NCBI GenBank assembly: GCA_015039315.1
Contig: WIDE01000028.1
Coordinates: forward strand, 78,676 to 142,675
Source of the DNA: Clavulina sp. PMI_390
Lineage: Eukaryota; Basidiomycota; Agaricomycetes; Cantharellales; Hydnaceae
Reading direction: 5' to 3'
DNA length: 64,000 bases
Shown here: positions 41,557 to 52,125 of the stretch, one piece after another
Layout: each line of letters opens with the position of its first letter
Numbering within the stretch: position 1 is the stretch's first letter
Translations under genes and position numbers: made by a program
Notes under the pieces: model-generated
What the model saw: the letters and a program-made list of their open reading frames with translations, nothing else
Database searches by the model: none
What the model was told of the DNA's origin: nothing

Positions 41557-43804
41557 ATGTGGGCGAAGAGGCACCAATACTCGTTGATTGCACTACCAGT
41601 ACTTTCGAGTCTTGCTCACGTTTGGGCCGCTCAGCTTCCCCTCCGGCCATTGCGCGCGAACGATGGCAATCCCTCATCCACAAATACCAACTTCCCTGCT
41701 CTCCTCGACGACAGCTTCGAAGAGTGGCTTGCAAATCTTACCTCCATTTGGGGCTTGAAAGGCCTCTCTGTTGCCGTGGTCAGACGTCACGATGACGATG
41801 GGTCTTGGCATGTCGAGACCAAAGGATATGGCGTCAAAAATGAGGCTGGAGACCTTGTCACTGATGAGGTGAGAAGTGCGCAACCATGATCCCATGATGA
41901 TTGTGCATAACCTTCGCTGTTTGCACAGACCACATTTGCGATCGGCTCCAACTCCAAGCTGTTCACGACCCTTGCTCTAGGAAAACTAGTAGAGGGAGGT
42001 TCCACTCTCCCTGGTTCCTCTTTGCCACTCAAGTGGTCGACGAAAATCGCTGATATCCTCGGGGACGATTGGCAACTTGAAGACAAAATTGCTGAGCGCT
42101 ATGCAGACTTAATCGACATTATGAGCCATCGTAGCGGTCTTCCAAGGCACGACATGGCATGGCTGCGGGGAGAAACAAGTGGTCAAGCTGTCAGAAAGCT
42201 TCGGTACCTTCGTCCCTCTGAAGAATTCCGTCAAGGGTCGGTGAACCACCTTTCCTAGTGTTTCTTGCCACTTTTACTCAACATCTCGCTATTAGGTGGC
42301 AATATAATAACTGTGGGCCCCTCTCTTCCATCCTTTCTATCTCTCATGCCTACTGAATGGGAATCCTAGTCATGTATATGACAATGGCGGAAATCGTTGA
42401 GCGCGTGTCGGGGCGTCCATTCATCCAGTTCATACAAGACGAGATCATGGATAAATTGCCTTTCACTTCAGCGACCATGAATTCGACGAGGGCACGAACC
42501 AGTGGCCATCTTGCCGATGGCTTCGTCCAGATTCGTCGAAACGTCTCTGACGGCATGGGTGTGCTGAAGTCGACGTATGAGCCTGCGTCCTTCTTCATTG
42601 ACGATGAGAGGGAGAACATAATTGCTGGGGCCGGAGGTGTAACAATGAGCGCTAAGGATGTGGTGCGTGCCTTTTGTGCTATTCATTTCATCCACATGAT
42701 TCAGTTTCTCGATGTCTGTTCTAATCCGATATGCAGGCAGCATGGCTACAAACCCTGCTGTTGCTCGGGCATAACCCAGACACCGGAGACTCTGTAATTC
42801 CAGCAGAAGCCGTCCTCCGTGCCGCTTCGGGTGCAACTGTTGAAGCTTCTGACCCCAGCGTTCCTGAGCTTAGTGTTGCAGTTTATGGAGGCGGCCAAGG
42901 GCAATACGCGTACCAAGGACACAACGTATGGCTTCGTTCTCAAACACTGACTTGTTCCAGAACCTAATCCATATTGTGTCTAGATCGTTGAGCATAATGG
43001 GGGTTGGCGAGGGTGGCTTACTGTCATTTCTCGGGCCCCTCAGGACGGAGTGGGCGTGGCGGTCTTCACTAACTGGGATGATGGCCAATTTGTAATGGAA
43101 ATCATCAAGTACTACCTATACGAGAAGGCACTGGGCCTTCCACATGTCGACTGGAGCTTGAGGTGAGTTCACGTTCGGATGGGCATTGCCGCCATTGGTT
43201 CGCATTACTAATTGTTCCGTGTCTCTCCAGGCTCCACACTGCCATCAAGAAACAGCTCGAAGTTGATAGTCAGACTTTAGCCCAGGCTACTTCACCATAT
43301 TCCCCGGCACAATGGAGGTCTCTCATTGCCCCGTACCTTGGCACATACCATCATGGAGCATATGGTACATACGAACTCTGCGCACCACCCTCGTCGCATG
43401 GCGAACAAACGTCTCGCTGCGGAGGATCAGACGGCTTCTGGCACAAAGTGGACAGTGCAGATGTGTCACTTTCTCCACAGCCTGCAGTGATAGGTGTTGT
43501 CATCGCAGCCTCGGTTTTCAACTACATGCGTCTCATCCCAACCGAATCGGCTACCAAATTCCAAATCGAGGCCTTTGAGGTCACAACAACTCCAGCTCAG
43601 TCTTCCGGGACCGGCGACCATCACGTTCGAGACGTGGTGTATCCCATGTTTGATCGAGGCGGCTCGATCGAATTCTCGTTGAGCGACGCTGGAGTCGAAG
43701 GATTTGGCATGAGTGGAATATGGGGACCTGGAAGAGGCGTTGCAGAGCTCTCAGGGGAGACAGTCAAAGAAAGAGCTGAGGTTTGGTTTGACAGGGTAGG
43801 CTAG
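41557..43804 (+). CDS. Secreted beta-lactamase-fold serine hydrolase (class C/esterase type)
   Basis: The ATG at 41557 gives a signal peptide (SLIALPVLSSLAHVW then AAQ). The first domain reads GLSVAVVRRHDDDG, then after an intron TTFAIGSNSKLFTTLALGK, where S-N-S-K is the SxxK catalytic motif. Downstream are MSHRSGLPRHD and, across two introns, WQYNN joined to FMYMTMAEIVERVSG, giving the second catalytic motif YxN (Tyr-Asn-Asn). IVEHNGGWRGWLTV is near the HxG-type motif. A C-terminal domain ends at 43804. Such proteins in fungi are esterases or peptidase-like hydrolases; antibiotic hydrolysis cannot be inferred. About seven exons are implied. Confidence 0.85.
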
Positions 43805-43888
43805 GCGATTGACCACGATGTAAATGTACATGAAGTCTTAAAAGAAGAAGAAACCTAAGAGTATATCCGAATCAGAGTCACATTTTCT

Positions 43889-45434
43889 TTATTCTCCAAG
43901 CACAAGATCCTCCTCTTTCAGCAGCAGTGGGCGGTCGGTCGCAAGACGCGATGGGTCCTTAGACTCTACAACGGAGCGAGCAAAGGCAAAACGTGCTGAA
44001 GTTGGGCCATCGAGCTTGGCTTCGAGGCGGTCCTTGACAAGGCTTCCGAGCATGGGTAGGAACTACGGAGAGGACACATGTCACAGCCCAATTTCGCAGG
44101 TACTAGTGTTCGAGATCGTACCTTGTAACCGTGACCAGACCCTCCAGTGGCGAACAGGAGGTTAGAATGAACAGGATGGAAGTCGATGAGCCAGTCAGTA
44201 TTTGGAGTATCGCAATACCAGCATAACCTGGTGCCTGCGATTGGAAGATCTCCAAGTTCGGGATAGATGTCCCGCAACCCTTGTCGAAGCTTGACTAGCA
44301 TCTCCTTTGGGATAGCATTCCCCGCCGCCCCATGCGAAGTAACCGTTCGTGGAGTAGAGACGAGGTTCTGAACACCTAATTTGTCGGCTAGTTTCGGGTT
44401 GATATAACCCACATGATGAATAGCTATCTTCATTATGCCATCCTCATTTGGCTACAGATGTACACGAGCTTTAGCTAGGCCCCCAAAACCCAAATGAAAA
44501 ATAACGAAGCGAGGCTTACAGGGAACATATAAAACCCGGTCCCAAAATCTAGAACCACGGGTGTCTTTGAGTATCGTTGTGCCAGCTCGGGCGAGAGTTG
44601 GATAGTCGCGATACATTGTCTGGAATATAAATATGATTAACGAAATGACGATGAGTAGGAATCGAGACAAGGAGAAATGTACCCAGTCGCTTGAAGCTTC
44701 TGGTCGACAAGCGCACTAAATCTTGATGGTGTCCACGATCCCGTCGCAATGACGATAGTGTCAGCATCAAGAATCTCCCCAGAGGCGAGTCTTACACCCG
44801 TGGCCCGCCCAAAGCCTTCAAACACTACCGAAGCAACGTCGCATCCAGGTTTAACGACGCCGCCCAGCCGCTTGACCTCGGCCAGTGTTGCCGCCACGCC
44901 TCCCGAGGCATAGGCCCAGCCATTATCGAGGTTAATATATCCCGACACCATATTTGGACCTAGCGAAGGGACACCAGGGAAGTATTTGTGGAAGGAGGAT
45001 TGGTTCTCCAGATTTTCCACTCTGCATCCGATCGCAACATCGTTTTGGTAGGAGGCGTCTGAGTACGAGACTCCTGCTGGCACATGCGTACTCATGAGGA
45101 CCCCAGACCTAAGCAGATGCATATTTTAGAGCTCAAATTCATACTGGAGTGCCGGGATAGAGACGTACTCGTGGTATATGCCATGATAGATACTCTCAGA
45201 CTTCCATGCCTGGATAGATTTGCGAGCAAAGCTCGTATACCAAGGGTCTGCATACGAGCTTCTGACGATTTTGTTGAGGTCTGTCGAAGCTGCATCGGGA
45301 GCAGGTAGAACCAATGCCCGATCTATGACCGTGACCGAATATTTCTGTTCAGGGTCGCGCAGGAGGTGAAGAGCGGTTGAGGCTCCGAAAACTCCAGCAC
45401 CAGCAATGAGGACGTGGGTTTTCTGTGCGGACAT
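43889..45434 (-). CDS. FAD-dependent amine oxidase (sarcosine/fructosyl amino acid oxidase type)
   Basis: The ATG at 45434 starts MSAQKTHVLIAGAGVFGAST, the dinucleotide-binding GxGxxG. Other family blocks are DLNKIVRSSYADPWYTSFA, GYINLDNGWAYASGGVAAT, ADTIVIATGSWTP, MKIAIHHVGYINP, TRLCWYCDTPNTDWLID and FATGGSGHGYKF. The tail ends LLLKEEDLVLGE at 43889. Relatives oxidise secondary amines such as sarcosine, pipecolate or fructosyl amino acids, releasing hydrogen peroxide. The last residues do not form a clear peroxisomal PTS1. About seven exons are implied. The substrate is not determinable from sequence. Confidence 0.85.
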
Positions 45435-46437
45435 TATCAGGAAGTCGAGCAGGTCTTAGCAGAAGCGCACGGAATCGGAGATTGTCGGGGGTCAAGTCCG
45501 AGGCCAGGCTGGAATTCTTTCATCCTGTTGAACAAAATGTTATGCGATGGGGGCTCGAACAAGTTCGGTGGCCGTGATAAGTAGAACCAGCCTCGGTACT
45601 GCCACTGCGAGTCCCATGTTGACTGATGGAATAAAGCAACTCCCGATCCCCCCTATCACCTAATGGATGAGATACAGGAATTATTAACAGAAGTCAGGCA
45701 GGTGAGGGCCGTTTCCACCCGTTTCCTGCCATGGTCCGTTTCAGCCTAACGGTTTCTAGAGATGCTCATCGCTTCCGGTTCATAAAGTTCGTCGCACCTG
45801 TGGTTTGCTGCCTCGGGCACTCTCATAGAAGCCTCGATGGTATAGAATACCGCGAAGCAAACCAGTCTTCGGGCTACTCAAGCCGTTGTGTCTAGCGAGG
45901 ATGTCGAGTCCATCACCCTCGTCGATGGTCTCGTGAGGTTAACACTTTTGCGTCGGCTCATCAATACTCCTCATTGCTGACTTGTTTTGTGGCTGGCCTC
46001 AGGGTCTTTAGGGAATTCTTGCAATCCTCCGATGGGATGAGTGATCTGAACTCTGTACTAGTACGCCGCATCGCTCGACAGCAGACAATCCTTGCTGCTC
46101 TCATTACACTCTTCGACTCCATCATCAATATTGCTTCTTTCAATCGAGTCTGTATATGTGTTACGTTCTTGGAAGCCTGAGCTTATCAAACTTTTAGCTG
46201 CACCCCTCCAACACCCTGAGTCGATGGCAACAAGATTTCAACAAAGCAAAGCAACTAGACCTAACAGAGCTTGATGAGCTGCTCCTCCGGGTTGCAAGTG
46301 ACCCCTCGAATATTCTCCAGACTCAATCACTTTCGCAGCAGGAATCTGACGACCTTCGCGGATTTGTCCTTGTTCGTCTTTATTATCATTGGAAAACAAT
46401 TTATCTCTTTCTCAGGCACAACTACCCATAGTCGTCA
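45435..46437. other. Spacer plus probable 5' exons of the kinase at 46438
   Basis: The left half is the promoter side of the oxidase. From about 45852 three protein-like segments on the plus strand can be read between plausible splice sites: QTSLRATQAVVSSEDVES (45855-45938), VLVRRIARQQTILAALITL (about 46005-46140) and LDLTELDELLLRVASDPSN (about 46222-46372). The third can be joined in phase to SSMDRLPR at 46432. They suggest a helical N-terminal region for the next gene, but I could not find the initiating exon. Confidence 0.5.
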
Positions 46438-49053
46438 ATGGATCGCCTTCCACGAGAATCGGACACCGATGAACAGCTGGAGAAAGCCTTCCGATCTCTC
46501 ACTATTTCGCGATCTACCTCAATTGTCGACATGACTGGCCAACTTCGACTCTTAGGTGACTCACCACTGGTTCAAGGTATACTGACCACCGCTGTATAAT
46601 CTTCTTGATATGAATGAATCCTTTTTTTCTCCAGGTTCTATAGCAGATTTTTGGCTCGCCGGTTCCTCCGCAGGGAGTTTGTATGCCGTTAAGATCCCTC
46701 GCAACTTTTTCGACGACGATGTAGTATGTGACCCTCTCCACTGGTGGAAGTTTTTTTTCCTGACGAGTAATGCTTCACTGGAAGCCTCTATTAATGCGGG
46801 AGGCGCGTATTGCCACCCAGCTTGCTCATCCAAATGTCCTGCCAGCGTACGGGATTGCAACTTTTGGCGAAGCACGCCCACCAGGGCTTGTATTACCTCA
46901 CATGAAGAATGGCAATGTGATCGAATACCTTGTTAAGAATCCAGAGACCGATCGTCTCCAAATTGTAGGTGTCGCGCGATGGTTCTGAAGAGATGATGCT
47001 AATATATTGGTGCAGTGTTTCGATGTTGCCCAAGGATTGCAATACATCCACTCAAGGAATTTGGTTCACGGGAACATTGGCGTTGTAAGCGTCCAGGGAC
47101 CTCCATAATTTCTTGGCTACCATGGGGGGCTAACATTCTTGCTTGCTGAACAGCTAAGCACATTAATCACTGATCGAGGGACAGCAGTAGTATCTGGCTT
47201 TTTGTTCAGTCATCGCTCCCAGGATCCTCTATTGACGCCTGGCGCAAGGTCTGGATTGGATTGGTCTGACATAGAGGAATTGCCCTCTAGCCTTGTGTAC
47301 CGAGAAAGCTCCAAGTCCGTCGATATTGATTCGTTTGGGGTTTTGATGCATGAGGTACGCCTTGTCAATCGATATGATTTCAAGGTCTCAAGCTATCATT
47401 TTCTGTAGTTGTTGATATTGATGGACAAACGGACACGCTCACGTCGCCCATGGCGAGTCCGCACAGACCGTGCCCTCCAAGCGAGTTCGAAATTGCCCCC
47501 TAAAGAATTGCTCCCGGACGCACTACCCAACATTCGTCAGGGCGTCTGGGATATAATGCGCGAATGCACGCCTGGCGACAATGATGAGTCTCAACTCACT
47601 ATGGATACTGTTGTGGAAAAACTCTCCCACTATCAGTCAGCTCGACGACACCGCGGCGATTCTGATGATCACATCCCTTCATCCGTTATGGAAGAGCGGG
47701 GGTCGCCGCTTGTGGATCTCAGCGCGGAGATTCGAAGGATCGACCAGCTGCCCATTATGGGAGGTGGATTCTGTGACATCTATCGAGGAGAAAGACTCGG
47801 CAAACAACAGGTTGCTCTGAAGATCTTGAAGACATTTGGGGCTCCAGAACAGCTTCGTCGGGTAGGTACAAGATTATCTGATGCTGCGCTGGTTTTGGGT
47901 TAGTGCGGATGCTGACAGCTGTATTTTTCTCTTGCTAAGCGATTCCTTGCAGAGGCTCGGATTTGGGCTGAGTTGAGGCACCCTAACATTCTTGAGTTTC
48001 AAGGTATTTGTGATCATGGTACATCCATATCGATGGTAGGTTCCCGATCCTGCTTAGTGCTAGCTCGTTATTATACTCACAGAAGAGGTGAAGGTTTCAC
48101 CTTGGCTTCCGAATGGAAACATTATCCATTATCTCGCCTCAGTTGCTCCCACCGCGAATCGGTACAAACTGGTATGCCATCGTGCTCAAAATTACTGGCC
48201 AATGCTCACACAGTTATTTAAAAAGCTCTATGATGCGTCTCAAGGTTTACTGTATCTCCATAGCCTCCCCAGTCGCATCGTACATGGTGATATCAAGTCG
48301 GTAAGCAATGCTCTGTATCGGACGCGCCGCGGCATCGAGCTCATCGTGGCGCACTTTGGGCAGGCCAATATTCTCGTCCAGAATGACGGTACGGCGTGCC
48401 TGGGAGATTTTGGGCTTTCTCGTCTACACGAAGAAGTCACAGCCAGTAGTCTGCGAGATATGGGATCACAAAGGTTGGTTGTGTCTACTGAATCGATTAT
48501 TTGTAACGATAACACCCTATTGCTTAGGTACATGGCACCCGAGCTATTTGAAGGATGGGAGAATGATTCGTTACCAATGAAAAATATGGAGACTGATTGT
48601 TATGCTATGGGTCAAGTCGTTCTCGAGGTTTGTTATTCCTCGTCTATTTCTCAACAATCTCCCACCGCTAATATCAGAGCGCTCAGTTGGCCTCGGGAAT
48701 GAGACCGTTCGCCGAAATTCCCAATGAGCACATCATATACAGCGCCGTTTCTCGCGGGTATCGTCCCAAGCGTCCAGAGAGTGACGTAGCCAAGGTATGG
48801 TTGACGGATCGCGTATGGAAGCTGGTACAAAGTAAGCAGCCTTCCCGATCCTCAGCTAAGCCTCCTAGACGCTGAATCGAATTATGTGATTGCCTGGGAA
48901 ATTGCCCAAAACCTATCTGTGGCATCAGAAATGACCAGTCGATCAGCAACAGAGAGGCCAACGGCACACGAGGTATCACCCACAATTCGGTCGATATGGC
49001 TGGAGTCATCTCCAACATTACTGGATGTGTCGGAGGACTATTCTACCCGGTGA
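46438..49053 (+). CDS. Tandem pseudokinase-kinase protein, TKL-like
   Basis: The in-frame ATG at 46438 (MDRLPRESD) is used, but exons upstream are likely. Domain 1 has GSLYAVKIPRN with a beta-3 Lys and REARIATQLAHPNVLPAYG. Its catalytic loop is NLVHGNIGV (HRD changed to HGN), and DFG is missing, with TAVVSGFLFS in its place. A linker follows, then domain 2: GGGFCDIYRGERLGKQQVAL with KIL, WAELRHPNILEFQGI, VHGDIKSANILV, GDFGLSR, MAPELFEGW, SGMRPFAEIPNEHI and a last exon TSRSATERPTAHEV ending at 49053. Domain 2 keeps Lys, Asp and DFG, so it looks active; domain 1 does not. The layout recalls JAK-type tandem kinases. A single-domain paralogue follows at 49603. Confidence 0.8.
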
Positions 49054-49602
49054 ATTTGGGTTTGTCGTACCAGCATTCACTGCACCACAGTACCGAATCA
49101 ATCCTAGTGATATGACTCAAATGATTCAATTATAACTTATAGTTTCAGCCGATTGGGAATAGCTATTCATGACTCTAGAGTTTCCAGCCCCGCTCCTCTG
49201 TGAGTCCAGCTGTATTGATTGGTGGATAGCCTGAGGGAGTGCCGGCACTCTTTCAGCCCATGCGCCACTTTGAGCAATCTGGGCCAGAGCATCCACTGAT
49301 ATTAGATGAAATAATGGATCGATTTGACGGTGATGACGCCTCATAGAGTAGACAGCGATAACCTTCCAGGTCCTTCAATCCATTGCGTCCACCTGTGACC
49401 CGTTCTACAACACTACTCATATACTAGTATGAAGTAGTCTAAAGTGAGGATCATGCTTGAGAATTGTTTACACATGGCGCTCCTCCCACATGTGTTGCGC
49501 GTGCGGAAACATCAACACAGCCTTGGCGGAGGCTTTGGATCCGGAGTGTTGGGATAGCCTTGCTACTGACCCCCATCAACCCTCGGATCCTTTGCCTTGG
49601 TT
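49054..49602. other. Intergenic spacer between the two kinase genes
   Basis: This is 549 bp with no recognisable coding signal, apart from an open frame running into the next ATG. It probably contains the terminator of the first kinase gene and the promoter of the second. Confidence 0.5.
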
Positions 49603-51780
49603 ATGTCTCTACCTAACTCTCCCTTCGCCTCCTATGAGCCTTACAGGGGTGTTGCCAGTACGATTTTGCCGGGCACATCGTCGTCCACTATAGGGTCTCC
49701 GAGCAGCTCTCTTTCACCCCCAAGATCGTTTCGGAATCACCCATCTAACCGGCATCTCCTTATTGCGTCCCTGTCTCTCTCGAAAGACGCTGTCAAACTT
49801 GACACTGGTGGGCAAAAGTACCTTCAGGCTGCAGTGAATGCATACTTTGGAAGCATCCTCCTGCTGCGAGAGCTTATGAATAGATTACTCTGGCGCGAAG
49901 CAACTAGTGGGGCTTCGCAGACACCCTCTCACTTATCGACAATTGCAGAGGAGCTTAAGCGATTGAACTCCATTGTAAGTTATCCCTCAAGGTCTATCGA
50001 GATTATCGTACCTTACTAACCCTTGTTTAGCATGAAGTTTATTCCGAACGCTTGGAGTTCCTTTGTGATATGTACAATATACAAGTTTCCGTGCACGCCC
50101 TTTTCTGCCATCCACATCACTTGGTTGAAGAACTCGATGCTCCTATGGACGAACCTCAACTTCGCTCGTATGACATTGATACCCCACCCTTCAACTCTGA
50201 CACCAATCGCGCCCCCCAACCGGGTTCAGACTCCCCCCTAAGTGAATTACCCCTGGGCGTGTCGCCCAGCATTTGCCGGAGTGTTGGGCAGCTAATACGT
50301 CGGCGCATGCCTGGAGAGGATGACAAGTCCCGACAAACTAAGGATACCATTCTGGACGAAGAAACCCACTCTCAGTCAGCCCAAGAACGTTGTAGTCGTC
50401 GGATTGGGCACATAAATCCGCTGGATACCACACCACAGGCGTCCCCGCTTGCTGACCTCGGCGCAGAGATTCGGAAGATTGACCAGATGCCTATTATCAG
50501 AGGAGGATTCTGCGACATCTACCGAGGGGAGCGACTCGGTAAACAGCAGGTAGCCTTGAGGATTCTACGGTCATATGGGGCTCCAAGGCAGCTCCGTCAA
50601 GTAGGTCCAAGTTGTTCTCTTCTTGGGCACTGTGGTTATTGATAATTGTGTTCCACCCGCTCCAAGCAATCCATTGCAGAAGCTCAAATCTGGGCGGAGT
50701 TGAGGCACCCAAACATTCTCGAGTTTCAAGGAATTTGTGATTATGGAACATCTATGTCAATGGTAGGCTTCTTATTGTCTTGGTGAACTCTTTCTTCATC
50801 CTTACACTCATAGTAACACACCAAGGTTTCACCTTGGCTTCCCAATGGGAATGTTGTTCATTATCTCGCCTCGGTCGCTCCGACGGCGAATCGATACAAA
50901 CTAGTAGGTCCCTGATGCCATTGCAGCCCGCCTGCGAAGACTCATGTAGCCTTTTGAAAGCTCTATGACGCATCCCAGGGTTTATTATATCTCCATAGCC
51001 TCCCTAATCCCATTGTACATGGGGATATCAAATCGGTGAGTGTTGTCTTGCATTAAACGCGCTGCTACCCCGAGTTCCATAAATTTCCTCTAGGCCAACA
51101 TTCTCGTCCAAAATGATGGGACGGCATGTTTAGCAGATTTTGGGCTGTCTCGCTTTCATGAAGATGTCACGGTTAGCAGCTTGCGAGGCATGGGATCACA
51201 GAGGTTTGTTATCCACGTTCAGTAATGATATCGTGATAACACCGCCGTGCTACCCAGGTACATGGCCCCCGAATTATTCGAAGGGTGGGAGAATGAGGCC
51301 CTGCCGATGAAGAATATGGCGAGTGACTGTTATGCCCTCGGCCAAGTCGTTCTCGAGGTTTGTTTTCCCTCACTTTTCTTAAAACTCTCTCCTCTGCTGA
51401 TGTCAGGAAGTCCAGTTAGCTTCTGGAGTGAGACCGTTTGCCGAAATTCCCAACGAACATATTATATATAGTGCCGTCTCTCGTGGGTATCGTCCCAAGC
51501 GGCCCGAAAATGACGTGGCCAAGACATGGCTGACGGATCATGTATGGAAGCTGGTACAAAGTAAGCAACCATCTTTAACCGTGGAGCGATCACAACCGTT
51601 GAAGCAGACTGTGCAAATTTGTTTGGGGAACTGGTCTCATTCCATGTCTCATCAGAAATGACAAGTCGATCGGCGGCTGAACGTCCTACCGCTCACGAGG
51701 TGTCGCCTTTGCTTCGGTCAATATGGCTAGAATCATCACCAGCATTGCCGAATACGGCAAACGACGATACTGTTGGGTGA
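49603..51780 (+). CDS. TKL-like kinase paralogue with Lys-to-Arg change, probable pseudokinase
   Basis: The ATG at 49603 starts MSLPNSPFASYEP. The N-terminal region is low complexity, then helical (KYLQAAVNAYFGSILLLREL, IHEVYSERLEFLCDMYN), like an adaptor helix bundle. The kinase domain reads RGGFCDIYRGERLGKQQVAL followed by RIL, so the beta-3 Lys that is present in the neighbour at 46438 is Arg. Other motifs are kept: WAELRHPNILEFQGI, VSPWLPNGNVVHYLASV, VHGDIKS joined to ANILV, ADFGLSR, MAPELFEGW and a last exon TSRSAAERPTAHEV ending at 51780. Exon edges match the second domain of the neighbour, which shows a local duplication. Loss of the Lys predicts weak or no phosphotransfer. Confidence 0.8.
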
Positions 51781-52125
51781 CTAGGGGATTGTTGTCTTAG
51801 CGTTTGCTGCTCCAACACATGCTATCCACGAGTTTTGGGTAGCCTGGAATCGCCTTGTATATAATAGCGGGACAATCCCGTACTCACGATAGAATGCCAA
51901 GCCGTCAAACGAGAGACTGCCTCTATAGATTTATTTCGTACTCTGATCGTTGTGATGGAAGGCGAGGGTCGAGACAGCCTTTTGCAAGGTCACGTGGCGG
52001 ATATTCAGTCACTCCACTCTTTCGCTCCTCCACTCTCCAAACTTTCCTGTTTGTTTTCTGGGTTTTAGGCGTACTTCATCGTTTTTGGTTCATATAGTCA
52101 ATTTTGGGTCACACCTGACGCACAA
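51781..52125. other. Intergenic spacer
   Basis: This 345-bp stretch has a pyrimidine-rich run at 52010-52070 just before the next ATG, typical of a strong fungal promoter. No gene is seen. Confidence 0.5.

Noticed and set aside
50780..50968. Frameshift in the second kinase gene around FHLGFPMG
   Set aside because: With the acceptor one position earlier the exon reads VSPWLPNGNVVHYL, identical in layout to the neighbour, so no break exists.
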